Positions 1 through 9,068 of a DNA stretch of 64,000 nucleotides are shown piece by piece. The position numbers were made by a program, and so were the translations under genes. The notes below the pieces were generated by a model. That model was given only the letters and a program-made list of their open reading frames with translations, ran no database searches and was not told the DNA's origin. How positions within the stretch are numbered: position 1 is the stretch's first letter; the number at the start of each line of letters is the position of its first letter. This DNA is from CAVSLM01 sp963728895 (GTDB lineage: Bacteria; Pseudomonadota; Gammaproteobacteria; JBBQDK01), in contig CAVSLM010000002.1 in assembly GCA_963728895.1 (NCBI GenBank), forward strand, positions 186,001 to 250,000. The letters run 5' to 3'.

Positions 1-193
1 CCAGCGGCTGGTTGGGCGCGGCGGAGAGATCGATGACGGACAGGCGGCGGTGGCCGAAGGCGAATGGCCCATCGCAGATAGGCCCCGTGGTGATCCGGCC
101 CGCGCCGCGCGAGCGCCTGCGATCATGCGCGCGATGGCCGCCAGATCGGGCGGCGCCGCCGTCCAGGCGCAGTTCACCGCTGATGCCGCACAT
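1..193 (-). pseudogene. Asparagine-synthetase-like amidotransferase, N-terminus, frameshifted, cut by window edge
   Basis: The minus strand opens with MCGISGELRLDGG, the class II glutamine amidotransferase start in which Cys2 is the nucleophile. Further on come PDLAAIARM, LARRGPDHHG and FGHRRLSVIDLSAAPNQPL, the order expected for an AsnB or N-acetylglutaminylglutamine amidotransferase. These blocks lie in different frames, so at least two or three small indels fall within 190 bp. The gene continues beyond base 1. It starts 5 bp after the stop of the BON lipoprotein gene and probably shares its operon. Whether it is a pseudogene or a badly sequenced intact gene cannot be told here. Confidence 0.6.
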
Positions 194-197
194 TGCC

Positions 198-565
198 TCA
201 GGAGCCCGGCGCCTTCGCCACCGTGAGCCGCGACACCACCCGGTCACGCCCCTCACCTGCCGTGCCAGGCTCACGGCGCGTGCGGCGGCCGCACTGCTGT
301 GACGCGACCGCTCAGGGTCGACCACACCCCTGTAGGTGTCGACGTCGATGTCACGCGCATGCACGAGATCGTCCTTTACATAGCGCGAATTCACCGCTGC
401 GGTGATCGCCGCATCGTCGCTGGTGCGGCCTGCGCCGCGCTCGCCCTGCCCGGCAGGGTAGCCGCCGGGCGCGCCACCGCCGATCAGGATCGGCGCGCAT
501 CCACCGGCAAGCCCCGTGCCCAGTACCAGCACCGCGAGCCACCCGCGCCATGGCGTTCTATTCAT
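198..565 (-). pseudogene. BON-domain lipoprotein, frameshifted
   Basis: The start ATG overlaps the end of the hydantoinase B gene, and ATG at 571 is an alternative; a purine-rich GGGGGAGG lies just upstream. The N-terminus MNRTPWRGWLAVLVLG runs into a lipobox ending GLAGGC, so an exported lipoprotein is expected. The following DDAAITAAVNSRYVKDD, ARDIDVDTYRGVV and ARAVSLARQVRGVTG are typical of a BON (OsmY-like) domain, a periplasmic lipid-binding module. Small indels near 325 and 240 break the frame between these blocks. The call rests on the pattern of the pieces, not on one continuous frame. Confidence 0.6.
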
Positions 566-2144
566 GCTCATCCTCCCCCTCTGCAGGATTGCCCGATGAC
601 GGCTGGCCCGGCACACCCCAGCCGCCGCCACCGGGCGTGGCACGGTGAGCCGCTCACCTGCCCCCAGGGTGAGACATACTTTGCCCGGCACGACCTCGCC
701 ATTGTGCAGGTTCACGCCCGGCGCACCGGCCGCTCCGCCCGCGAGTCCCCAGGGCGGGTGGCGCCGCCGTTCGGTGAGCAGCGTCACCACGGTCGGCGCG
801 AGGAACTCGAACTCGCGCACCATGCCGTCGCCGCCCGCGCGTGCACCCGTCCCGCCCGAATTCTCGCGCAGCGCATAGCGCGTGACGCGCAGCGGAAAAC
901 GCATCTCCAGTGCCTCGACCGGCGTGTTGCGGGTATTGGTCATGTGCGTCTGCACCGCACTCAGTCCTCCGCCCGCCGGCCCCGCGCCCATGCCGCCGCC
1001 GATGGTTTCGTAGTAATCCCAGGGCAGCGCCGCCCGGCGGTGCGCCCATGGCGATATTGTTCATGCTGCCGTGACTGGCCGCCGGAATGCGCTCGCGGCA
1101 GCGCCTGGGCCAGCGCGCCGAGCAGCACGTCCACCACCCGCGTGCTGGTCTCGACGTTGCCGGCGGCGACCGCCGCGGGGCGATGCGCATTGAGCAGCGA
1201 GCCGGAAGGTGCATGCAAGCGAAATCGGGCGGAAGGCGCCGGCACAGGCGGGCGTGTGATCGGGCATCAGACAGCGCAGCACATAATACACGGCCGCCGC
1301 AGCAACCGACAGCGGGCAGTTGATGTTGCCGGGGACCTGCGCCGAGGTGCCGGTAAAGTCCACGTGCACGCCGCCCGCGCCCGCGCGTACACACGCTGCG
1401 ATTGCAATATCGAGATGGCCCAGTCCGTCGTCGTCCATGACGTCGCAAAAGCGATACTCGCCTTCGGGAATCTCCGCGAGCGCGGCGCGCGCGAGGCGTT
1501 CGCCGTAGTCGTTGAGCTCGGCCAGCCCCGAACGGTACTGCGCCTTGCCGAGTGCAACGATCAGCTCCCCAAGCCGCTGCAGGCCACCGCGGTTGGCGCT
1601 GATCTGCGCGGCGAAGTCGCCACCGGTTTCGCGTGCATTGCGCGTCGCCGTCGCGATGCGCGCGAGCAGCGCCGTCATCGACCTCGCCATCGATCACCAG
1701 GCGCGAGGGCGCAATCACCAGCCCCTCCTCCTCGAGGCTGCGCGACACCGGCATGGAGCCCGGACTGGATGCACCGATGTCCGCATGGTGCGCACGGTTG
1801 GCGACGAAACCCAGGCACTCGCCATCGACGAACAGCGGCGCGACCAGGGTGACATCGGGCAGGTGCGTGCCGCCGAGAAAGGGATCGTTCAGCACCACCA
1901 TGTCTCCGGGGCGCCAGTCGAGGCGCCCGACGATGTCGCGCATGGCGAACGCCATGCTGCCGAGGTGCACGGGAATATGTGCGGCCTGCGCGCACAGCGC
2001 ACCCGCGGCATCGAATACCGCACACGAGAAGTCGAGCCGGTCCTTGATGTTGGGAGAGAAGGCCGCGCGGCGCAGCAGCGCGCCCATTTCGTCGCACACC
2101 GCGGCCATGCGGCTGGAGAAGATGCTGAGTGCAATCGGGTCCAT
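558..2144 (-). pseudogene. hyuB: Hydantoinase B / N-methylhydantoinase B family, multiple frameshifts
   Basis: HyuB-type proteins hydrolyse hydantoins or oxoprolines, usually together with a HyuA subunit. From MDPIALSIFSSRM the family order is followed: DRLDFSCAVFDAAG, VLNDPFLGGTHLPDVTL, HADIGASSPGSMP, VDFTGTSAQVPGNINCPLS, GSMNNIAMG, YYETIGGGMGAGPAGGGLS, THMTNTRNTPVEALE, and the C-terminal TPGGGGWG. About five frame changes are needed, near 1690, 1215, 1090, 1025 and 650. The total length (529 codons) matches the family, so nothing large is missing. No hyuA partner lies in the window. Either recent inactivation or indel sequencing errors would explain this. Confidence 0.8.
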
Positions 2145-2384
2145 CGCGAGGCTCCGGAGCGCGGGACGCAACCGCGCAAGGCCATGCTCTCGTGATCTTG
2201 CAAACGTGCAGGGGTTCCCTTATCCTGCCGTACCCTAGCAAATCGCTCGGGCTTTCAACAGGCGCGATTGCTGGTCCTGACCCCATCCGGGTGTATACGA
2301 CGGCGGGAACGTGCAGGCGCTTGCACGCCCGGCACCGGTATGTGGCGGGACTCGTAGGATATCAACGATCAGAGGAAGAAGAAC

Positions 2385-2462
2385 GTGAATCCACTGAACT
2401 CCATTGCGGGTACGCTCATCGCAGGCGTGGTGCTGTCGGTCATCATCGCCTGGCTGCTGTAG
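2385..2462 (+). CDS. 25-residue single-pass membrane peptide
   Basis: A GTG start follows the purine-rich AGAGGAAGAAGAAC at suitable spacing. It opens a 26-codon frame: a short polar start (MNPLNS), then an uninterrupted hydrophobic stretch from IAGTLIAGVVL to IAWLL, and a TAG stop. This looks like one transmembrane helix with almost nothing outside the membrane. It ends 46 bp upstream of the PuuD-like membrane gene on the same strand and could be its small partner. I do not recognise a family. The good ribosome-binding site and clean hydrophobic composition argue for a real gene. Confidence 0.5.
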   Translation: MNPLNSIAGTLIAGVVLSVIIAWLL

Positions 2463-2508
2463 CAGCCGTTGCAGGCAACAACAAACCAATCATTATTTGG
2501 GGGAAAGC

Positions 2509-3012
2509 ATGAACTGGTGGGCACTCGAGGTCTGGCTACACGTGTTTTTTGGAATCACGTGGATCGGACTGCTGTATTACTTCAACTTCGTGCAGGTCCC
2601 GGCGGTCGCCGCCGCCACGGCGGACAGCGGTGGTCCGGGCCCGGCCGCGATTTCCAAGTATGTCGCCCCGCGGGCGCTGATGTGGTTCCGCTGGTCGGCG
2701 CTGGCGACCTGGCTGCTCGGTGCCGCCACGCTGGAAACCATGGGCGTCGGCTTCGTCAATGCCTTCCTGCTGCGTCCTGGCGCCGCGGTCATCGGCGTGG
2801 GTGCATGGCTCGGCACCATCATGCTGTTCAACGTCTGGGGGCTGATCTGGCCCAACCAGAAGAAGCTGCTCGGCATCAAGCCCGCCACCGACGCGGAGAA
2901 GGCCAGCGCCAAGAAGATCGCCTTCCTCGCCTCGCGCACCAATACGCTGCTCAGCATTCCGATGCTGATGTGCATGATCGGTCACCAGCACGGGCTGCCC
3001 TTCCAGTTCTGA
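2509..3012 (+). CDS. PuuD-like membrane protein (urate hydroxylase N-terminal domain)
   Basis: This 167-residue protein begins MNWWALEVWLHVFFGITWIG and resembles the membrane part of the urate hydroxylase PuuD family (Urate_ox_N). About four hydrophobic segments are visible: near residues 5-25, then around SALATWLLGAATL, AVIGVGAWLGTIMLFNVWG and the C-terminal LLSIPMLMCMIG. The cytochrome c part of long PuuD proteins is absent, so urate oxidation itself is uncertain. A start further upstream is possible in frame, but the Met at 2509 follows GGGGGAAAGC and begins the conserved block. A strong hairpin terminator follows at 3034. Confidence 0.6.
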   Translation: MNWWALEVWLHVFFGITWIGLLYYFNFVQVPAVAAATADSGGPGPAAISKYVAPRALMWFRWSALATWLLGAATLETMGVGFVNAFLLRPGAAVIGVGAWLGTIMLFNVWGLIWPNQKKLLGIKPATDAEKASAKKIAFLASRTNTLLSIPMLMCMIGHQHGLPFQF

Positions 3013-3033
3013 CGTCGCCCCGGAGGGGCACCC

Positions 3034-3061
3034 AAAGACCCGGTCCCCGGACCGGGTCTTT
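3034..3061 (+). terminator. Hairpin terminator after the PuuD-like gene
   Basis: A perfect 13-bp stem (AAAGACCCGGTCC and its complement) closes a 2-base loop and ends in TTT, 22 bp after the stop codon. The A-run and T-run flanks would let it work in both directions. Confidence 0.7.
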
Positions 3062-3166
3062 GCGTTGTGGAGCGCGCATCCTGTTTGCCAGGAGCAGCCC
3101 CAGCTTATAGAATTTCCTCTTTACCCTGCCGAACACGCCCCTTCCCTTTCATTACTGCGTCGCGCC

Positions 3167-4360
3167 ATGTCCGATCCGCTGATGTCGACCTACAAACCTC
3201 TTCCCGTCACGTTCGCCCGCGGCGAAGGACCGTGGCTGTGGGACGAGGCGGGCCGCCGCTACCTCGATGCCGTGAGCGGTGTCGCTGTCTGCAGTCTCGG
3301 TCACGCGCATCCGGCGGTCACGCGCGCGCTGTGCGAGCAGGCCGGCAAACTGGTGCACACCTCGAATCTCTACGGCATCGATCTGCAGGTGAAGCTGGCG
3401 CGCGAGCTGACGCGCGTCGCCGGCATGGAGCGCGCCTTCTTCTGCAACTCCGGCGCCGAGGCGAACGAGGCGGCCATCAAGCTGGCGCGGCTCTACGGGC
3501 ACGGCCGCGGCATCCACATGCCCACCGTGGTGGTCGCGGAGAACAGCTTTCATGGACGCACACTCGCCACGCTCACCGCCACCGGCAGCCGCAAGGTGCA
3601 GGCCGGCTTCGAGCCGCTGGTGCAGGGCTTCGTGCGCGTGGCCTACAACGACCTGCAGGCGCTGCATACCGTGGCGCGCAACAGCTCCGGCATCGTCGCC
3701 GTGCTGCTCGAGCCGGCGCAGGGCGAGGGCGGCGTGCAGATTCCCGACCGCGGGTATCTCGCCGGCGTGCGGCGCATCTGTGACGAGTACGGCTGGCTGT
3801 TGCTGCTGGACGAGATCCAGACCGGCATGTGCCGCACCGGGCGGTGGTTCGCCTACGAGCACGAGGGCGCGGTCCCGGACGTAGTGACGGTGGCCAAGGC
3901 GCTCGGCAACGGCGTGCCCATCGGCGCCTGCCTGGCGCGCGGTCCCGCCGCCGATGTGTTCGCTCCGGGCAAGCATGGCTCGACCTTCGGCGGCAATCCG
4001 CTCGCCTGCAGCGCGGCGCTGGCCGTGCTGCAGACCATGCAGGAGCAGCAGCTCGAGCGGCGTGCCGAAACCCTGGGGCGGCGCCTGCTGGAACGCCTGG
4101 ACGCTGCGCTGCAGGATGTGGAAGGCGTGGTGTCCATCCGCGGCTTCGGCCTGCTGATCGGCATCGAGCTGCAGCGACCCTGTGCCGAGCTCGCACAGCG
4201 GGCGCTGGAGCAGGGACTGTTGATCAACGTGACGGCCGAGCGCGTGATCCGCCTGCTGCCGCCGCTGATTCTGTCCGACGCCGAAGCCGATCGCATCGTC
4301 GACGTGCTCGCACCCCTGGTCCGTGAATTCTGCGGCACAGCGCTGGCCGCCAGCCGCTGA
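3167..4360 (+). CDS. argD: Acetylornithine aminotransferase
   Basis: This 397-residue PLP-dependent class III aminotransferase converts N-acetylglutamate semialdehyde to N-acetylornithine in arginine synthesis. It may also serve the succinyl-diaminopimelate step. It shows the family blocks AVSGVAVCSLGHAHP, FFCNSGAEANEAAIKLAR, FHGRTLATLTATG, LLLDEIQTGMCRTG and the lysine block TVAKALGNGVPIG, in which the Lys near residue 243 should bind PLP. The start at MSDPLMSTYKPLP fits the family N-terminus; the frame is open further upstream but without conserved sequence. argF follows after 16 bp, so the two form an arginine operon that runs on towards ppk. Confidence 0.93.
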   Translation: MSDPLMSTYKPLPVTFARGEGPWLWDEAGRRYLDAVSGVAVCSLGHAHPAVTRALCEQAGKLVHTSNLYGIDLQVKLARELTRVAGMERAFFCNSGAEANEAAIKLARLYGHGRGIHMPTVVVAENSFHGRTLATLTATGSRKVQAGFEPLVQGFVRVAYNDLQALHTVARNSSGIVAVLLEPAQGEGGVQIPDRGYLAGVRRICDEYGWLLLLDEIQTGMCRTGRWFAYEHEGAVPDVVTVAKALGNGVPIGACLARGPAADVFAPGKHGSTFGGNPLACSAALAVLQTMQEQQLERRAETLGRRLLERLDAALQDVEGVVSIRGFGLLIGIELQRPCAELAQRALEQGLLINVTAERVIRLLPPLILSDAEADRIVDVLAPLVREFCGTALAASR

Positions 4361-4376
4361 CCTGCGCCATTGCACC

Positions 4377-5300
4377 ATGACGAGCGATCCCCGGCACTTC
4401 CTCACCCTGCTCGATCTGCACCGCGACGAGCTGCGCGCGCTGATCCGCCGTGGCGGCGAGTTGAAGGCCATGCTGGCGCGCGGCGAGCACTACCAGCCGC
4501 TCAAGAACCGCGTGCTGGCCATGGTGTTCGAGAAATCCTCCACCCGCACCCGGGTGTCGTTCGAGGCCGCGATGATCCAGTTCGGTGGCAGCGCCGTGTT
4601 CCTGTCGCCGCGCGACACCCAGCTCGGGCGCGGCGAGCCCATCGAGGACACCGCGCGGGTGCTGTCGCGCATGGTCGACTGTGTCATGATCCGTACCTTC
4701 GATCACGAAAAGGCCGAGCTCTTCGCCGTGTATTCGCGCGTGCCGGTGATCAACGCGCTCACCGACCGCCAGCATCCCTGCCAGCTGCTCGCCGATATGC
4801 AGACCTTTTTCGAGCGGCGCGGTGACATCCGTGGCCGTACCGTGGCCTGGGTCGGCGACGGCAACAACATGTGCAACTCCTACATCGACGCCGCGCAGCA
4901 GTTCGATTTCCTGCTGCGTATCGCCTGCCCGGCCGGCTACGAGCCCGAGCCCGCCCTGCTCGAGGCGGGTGCCGCGCACGTCGACCTGGTGCGTGATCCG
5001 CTCGAGGCCGCGCGCGGCGCCGCGCTGGTGGTCACCGACGTGTGGGCCAGCATGGGCCAGGAAACCGAACAGGAGCAGCGCGCACGCGACTTCGCACCGT
5101 ACCAGGTGGACGAGGCGATCATGGCCGAGGCGCTGCCCGACGCGCTGTTCATGCATTGCCTGCCCGCGCACCGCGGGGAGGAAGTCGCCGCTGCGGTGAT
5201 CGACGGCCCGCAGAGCGTGGTCTGGGACGAAGCGGAAAACCGCCTGCATTCCCAGAAGGCGCTGTTGGAGCTGCTGCTGTGCGGGGAGAAACCGACCTGA
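4377..5300 (+). CDS. argF: Ornithine carbamoyltransferase
   Basis: A 307-residue cytoplasmic enzyme making citrulline from ornithine and carbamoyl phosphate. The carbamoyl-phosphate-binding STRTR motif is at about residue 55 (FEKSSTRTRVSFE). The HPCQ motif appears in TDRQHPCQLLAD, and the ornithine-side HCLP motif near residue 260 (LFMHCLPAHRGEE). Length and motif order are normal for an anabolic OTCase. It starts 16 bp after argD, and the ppk start lies about 175 bp downstream. Confidence 0.95.
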   Translation: MTSDPRHFLTLLDLHRDELRALIRRGGELKAMLARGEHYQPLKNRVLAMVFEKSSTRTRVSFEAAMIQFGGSAVFLSPRDTQLGRGEPIEDTARVLSRMVDCVMIRTFDHEKAELFAVYSRVPVINALTDRQHPCQLLADMQTFFERRGDIRGRTVAWVGDGNNMCNSYIDAAQQFDFLLRIACPAGYEPEPALLEAGAAHVDLVRDPLEAARGAALVVTDVWASMGQETEQEQRARDFAPYQVDEAIMAEALPDALFMHCLPAHRGEEVAAAVIDGPQSVVWDEAENRLHSQKALLELLLCGEKPT

Positions 5301-5475
5301 GCACGAGATGCCGCTGCGGAGCGCTCGCCTGCCAGCCCCGGGTATCGGGTCCTTCCCGGTCGAGCACCGTGCTTCGGCCCGGAATCGCGCGCCCCGCCAT
5401 TTCCCGTCACCGCCGCGCCGGGCACGCGCCGCGCCGCCTGGCAGCGACACCCGACCCCTGCCGCCGAGTCCGACC

Positions 5476-7569
5476 ATGAGTGCCGCGGGCGCCAATATCG
5501 AGTCCGCTCCTCTCAAGCAGTCGGAGCTCTACATCAACCGCGAGCTGAGTCTGCTGGAGTTCAACCGGCGCGTGCTGCAGCAGTCCCTGGATACCGCCAA
5601 TCCACTCCTCGAGCGATTGCGTTTCCTGTGCATCGCCAGCACCAATCTCGACGAGTTCTACGAGATTCGCGTCGCCGGGCTCATGACCAAGGTGGCGTCG
5701 GGCTCGCTGCTCGGCGGCGCGGACAACATGAGTCCACAGGAGGTCCTGAAGCAGATCGGCGCCCAGACCCACAAGCTGGTGGATGAGCAGTACCGAATTC
5801 TGAACGAGGTACTACTGCCGGAGCTGGAAACGCACGGCATCCGCTTCGTACGCCGTACCGAATGGGACGCGGCGCAGGAAAAATGGGTGCGCGACTATTT
5901 CCGTTCCGAGCTGCTGCCGGTGCTGAGTCCGCTCGGTCTCGATCCCGCGCATCCCTTCCCGCGCATCCTCAACAAGAGTCTCAACTTCATCGTCTCGCTC
6001 AAGGGCAAGGATGCGTTCGGGCGCAACAGTGCGGTGGCGCTGGTGCAGGCGCCCCGCGCGCTGCCGCGCGTCATCCAGCTGCCCCCCGAATGCGCGCACG
6101 GCCCCTGCGACTTCGTTTTCCTGTCCTCGGTCATCCACACCCACGTCGATGAGCTGTTCCCGGGCATGAAGGCCCAGGGCTGCTACCAGTTCCGGGTGAC
6201 GCGCAACAGCGAGCTGTTCGTCGACGACGAAGAGGTACAGGACCTGCTGCGCGCCGTCGAGGGCGAGCTGCCCTCGCGCCGCTACGGCGAAGCGGTGCGC
6301 CTGGAGGTCGCCGACAATTGTCCGCCGGAGATGGCGGCCTATCTGCTCAACCAGTTCGAGCTCGGACAGGACGACCTGTTCCAGGTGAACGGGCCGGTCA
6401 ATCTCAACCGGCTGATGGCCATCCTCGACATGATCGACCGCCCCGAGCTCAAGTATCCTGCCTTCAAGCCCGGGCTGCCCGCGCGGCTGGTACGCAGCGA
6501 GGACCTGTTCGAGACCATCCGCCAGGGTGACGTGCTACTGCACCATCCCTTCCAGTCGTTCATGCCGGTGATCGATTTCGTGCGCCGCGCCGCGACCGAC
6601 CCGAATGTGCTGGCGATCAACCAGACGCTGTACCGCACCGGCATCGATTCGGTGCTGGTCGATGCGCTGGTGGAAGCGGCGCGCGCCGGCAAGGAAGTGA
6701 CGGTGGTGATCGAGCTGCGCGCGCGCTTCGACGAGGAGGCCAACATCAACCTGGCCAACCGCCTGCAGGAGGCGGGCGCGCACGTGGTGTACGGCGTGGT
6801 GGGATACAAGACCCACGCCAAGATGATCCTGGTGGTGCGCCGCGAGGACGGCCGGCTGCGGCGCTACGTCCATCTGGGCACGGGCAACTACCACGCCCGC
6901 ACCGCGCGCCTGTACACCGACTATGGTCTGCTCACCTGCGACCAGGTGATCGGCGAGGACGTGCACAAGGTATTTCTGCAGCTCACCAGCCTGGGGCGCA
7001 CCAGCAATCTGAAGAAGCTGCTGCAGTCGCCCTTCACCCTGCACAGGACGCTGCTCGGCCAGATCGAGCGGGAAATCGAGCACGTGCGCCAGGGCCGGCC
7101 GGGCCGCATCGTCGCCAAGATGAACGCGCTGGTCGAGCCACAGATCATCGCGGCGCTCTATCAGGCCTCGCAGGCGGGTGTGGAGATCGACCTGATCGTG
7201 CGCGGCATCTGCTGCCTGCGGCCGGGCATCGAGGGTGTCTCGGACCGCATCCGGGTGCGCTCCATCGTCGGCCGCTTCCTCGAGCATCCACGTGTGTTCC
7301 ACTTCGACAACGGCGGGAATCCCGAAGTGTATTGCGCCAGCGCCGACTGGATGGACCGCAATTTCTTTCGTCGCGTCGAGGTGGCGTTCCCCATCGAGGA
7401 GGAACGCCTGCGCGCGCGGGTAATCAGCGACCTGCGATCCTATCTCGCCGACAACACCCAGGCATGGGTGCTGCAAAGCGATGGAGTCTACCGTCGCTTG
7501 ACGCCTGGCGACGACCCACCCCACAGCGCCCAGGCTTCGCTCCTGCAGGAGCTGGCGGAGAACGCGTAA
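5476..7569 (+). CDS. ppk1: Polyphosphate kinase 1
   Basis: A 697-residue PPK1, which reversibly polymerises the gamma phosphate of ATP into inorganic polyphosphate. The N-terminal block YINRELSLLEFNRRVL is diagnostic. The phospholipase-D-like core shows VTVVIELRARFDEEANI, YKTHAKM and RRYVHLGTGNYH, the last holding the autophosphorylated histidine near residue 464. The second catalytic half has DLIVRGICCLRPGI. The start at 5476 was chosen because conserved sequence begins there; the frame is also open back to 5308 over low-complexity, Pro/Arg-rich sequence. It can be linked functionally with ppx and the CHAD gene about 28 kb away. Confidence 0.95.
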   Translation: MSAAGANIESAPLKQSELYINRELSLLEFNRRVLQQSLDTANPLLERLRFLCIASTNLDEFYEIRVAGLMTKVASGSLLGGADNMSPQEVLKQIGAQTHKLVDEQYRILNEVLLPELETHGIRFVRRTEWDAAQEKWVRDYFRSELLPVLSPLGLDPAHPFPRILNKSLNFIVSLKGKDAFGRNSAVALVQAPRALPRVIQLPPECAHGPCDFVFLSSVIHTHVDELFPGMKAQGCYQFRVTRNSELFVDDEEVQDLLRAVEGELPSRRYGEAVRLEVADNCPPEMAAYLLNQFELGQDDLFQVNGPVNLNRLMAILDMIDRPELKYPAFKPGLPARLVRSEDLFETIRQGDVLLHHPFQSFMPVIDFVRRAATDPNVLAINQTLYRTGIDSVLVDALVEAARAGKEVTVVIELRARFDEEANINLANRLQEAGAHVVYGVVGYKTHAKMILVVRREDGRLRRYVHLGTGNYHARTARLYTDYGLLTCDQVIGEDVHKVFLQLTSLGRTSNLKKLLQSPFTLHRTLLGQIEREIEHVRQGRPGRIVAKMNALVEPQIIAALYQASQAGVEIDLIVRGICCLRPGIEGVSDRIRVRSIVGRFLEHPRVFHFDNGGNPEVYCASADWMDRNFFRRVEVAFPIEEERLRARVISDLRSYLADNTQAWVLQSDGVYRRLTPGDDPPHSAQASLLQELAENA

Positions 7570-7662
7570 AGGATCGACCTTGCCGGTGCGCGAGGGCCGC
7601 GGTCCCCGCCCCCGAACCGTGAATGCGCAAAGCGCACCGGCCCGGGCGCAGGAACCACGGAG

Positions 7663-8088
7663 CTATTTCACGAACACCGTGATCTTGCGGGAAATCACCG
7701 GTGGAGTAAGCGGGATGTGGTTCTCGTCCCCCATGATCAGCTGCAGCGTATGCTTGCCCGGCGGCAGCTCGATCATGGTCTCGGTCTGACCGGCCCCGAA
7801 GTGCAGGTGATTGCGGTCCGACGGAATCTCCTGGTCGAGCGGCGGCAGATCGGTATCGATCAGCAGGTGGTGATGTCCGGTATTGGGAATGTACCCGGCC
7901 TTGGGCGGCGCCACGCCCATGTTGCGCAGACCGAACCACACCCGGAACGGCTTGTTGGCGGGCAACACCTCGCCGTCGTTGGGCCATCCGATATAGAGAT
8001 AGGCGTTTGGCGGCGACGGTTCACCCCCTGCGTAGACCACACCTGCGCTCAGTAGCGCTACCAGCAATGCAACGATCTTCCCGTTCAT
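7663..8088 (-). CDS. Exported DUF4399 protein (copy A)
   Basis: A 141-residue protein with a cleavable signal peptide (hydrophobic IVALLVALLSAGVVYAGG) and one DUF4399 domain: LYIGWPNDGEVLPANKPF, NTGHHHLLIDTDLP, PSDRNHLHFGAGQTE and PPGKHTLQLIMGD. The several conserved His and Asp residues (GHHHL, NHLHFG) suggest a metal or small-ligand site, but the family's function is not known to me. The Met at 8088 is preferred because a GGGGGTGG sequence precedes it at good spacing; 8094 is an alternative. It lies downstream of a second DUF4399 gene and convergent with ppk. Confidence 0.8.
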   Translation of the reverse strand: MNGKIVALLVALLSAGVVYAGGEPSPPNAYLYIGWPNDGEVLPANKPFRVWFGLRNMGVAPPKAGYIPNTGHHHLLIDTDLPPLDQEIPSDRNHLHFGAGQTETMIELPPGKHTLQLIMGDENHIPLTPPVISRKITVFVK

Positions 8089-8142
8089 GCTCATCCACCC
8101 CCATTCTGTCTTGCCCGATTTCTTGCGACCCACGGCGGCGCG

Positions 8143-8571
8143 CTACTGCACGATGATGGTGATCTTCTCCGAGTAGACCGGAGTACAGTGCGGCACGTGC
8201 TTGTCGTCGCCGAGCAGCAGCTGCAGGGTGTGCTTGCCCGGCGGCAGATCCTCGATGCGTGCCTCGGTCTGGCCGCCACCGAAGTGCAGATGGTTGCGAT
8301 CCGAGGGAATCTCCTGGTCCATGGGCGGCAGATCGGCGTCGATGATCAGATGGTGATGGCCCCAGTTCGGGCCGGCTACGCCTTTCGGCGCGATGCCTGC
8401 GCCGCGCAGTCCCATGCGTACCCAGAGCTTTCCACCCTTGATGACCTGTCCGTTGTGCGGCCAGATGAAATACACCTTTGCATCCGGCGGCGCAGGCGTA
8501 CAGGCGAGCGCGGCGCTCAACGGAACGCCCACCAGCAGGCACACGGCGATCAGCAGCTTGAATCTCGACAT
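8143..8571 (-). CDS. Exported DUF4399 protein (copy B)
   Basis: A 142-residue paralogue of the next gene, with a signal peptide (FKLLIAVCLLVGVPLSAALA) followed by the same DUF4399 blocks: VYFIWPHNGQVIKGGK, GHHHLIIDADLPPMDQEIP, SDRNHLHFGGGQTE and PPGKHTLQLLLGD. GGGAGG lies 8 bases before the Met at 8571, which decides the start; a GTG at 8580 is less likely. It adds a Cys pair (the first right after the predicted cleavage site, another near the C-terminus in HCTPVYSEK) that copy A lacks. The two genes look like a tandem duplication transcribed together. Confidence 0.8.
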   Translation of the reverse strand: MSRFKLLIAVCLLVGVPLSAALACTPAPPDAKVYFIWPHNGQVIKGGKLWVRMGLRGAGIAPKGVAGPNWGHHHLIIDADLPPMDQEIPSDRNHLHFGGGQTEARIEDLPPGKHTLQLLLGDDKHVPHCTPVYSEKITIIVQ

Positions 8572-9068
8572 CGCTTTCACCTCCCATGGTCGATGAAGCC
8601 AGCAGACCGCTCGTGACTCGGAGTGCGAGACAAGGCCAACGAGGCCTCAACCGCATGTCCCGTTCTCCGGGGTGCGGCGTGCGGACAGCGTGGCGGTGCT
8701 GGTGATGAGTAGTTTGAGAAGGACGGGCGGGTCGCATCGCACGCAGCGTGTCAGCCGGCGCCCTCCCGATTGCCTTCCGGACCGGATCATACCGTGCATC
8801 CCCGTCCCTCGTAAACGCGACCGCTGGGGAACACGGCGCAGCGGTTAGCATAGTTCGTAATCGTGATTGTGCCAGCGCGCGAGGCACATCGCAGGCCGGC
8901 GCGGCCGCAGGAATATGGTGAAATGCGGCGTTGCCCGTGGTTCGCAACCGGATATAATTTCCCGGTCCGGCGCTGTGCTGCGCGAGCCTCTGCAGTCCGG
9001 ACTTTCGCGGCAGGCGACCGACGAGGGTGGCCGGACCCGCATGAGCGAGCTACGGAATCCAACAATCA
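8572..9068 (+). other. Intergenic region between divergent DUF4399 and caspase-SUMF1 genes
   Basis: About 500 bp without a convincing gene. It holds the sigma-70-like promoter described at 8931-8958. A GG-N10-GC match lies at 8883-8896 (GAGGCAC upstream half), but its -12 half is poor. I see no hairpin terminator or RNA gene here. Confidence 0.4.
8931..8958 (+). promoter_or_regulatory. Sigma-70-type promoter for the caspase-SUMF1 gene
   Basis: A perfect TATAAT -10 box (8953-8958) lies 16 bp after TTGCCC (8931-8936; consensus TTGACA). Transcription would start near 8965 and leave a leader of about 100 nt before the ATG at 9069. Confidence 0.45.

Noticed and set aside
299..1852. Plus-strand open frame of 517 codons opposite the hyuB and BON genes
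   Set aside because: The opposite strand holds clear HyuB and BON motifs; this frame is Arg/Ala-rich without motifs.
8883..8896. GG-N10-GC sigma-54-like site upstream of the caspase-SUMF1 gene
   Set aside because: Only the -24 half fits; the -12 half is poor, and a better sigma-70-type promoter lies downstream of it.
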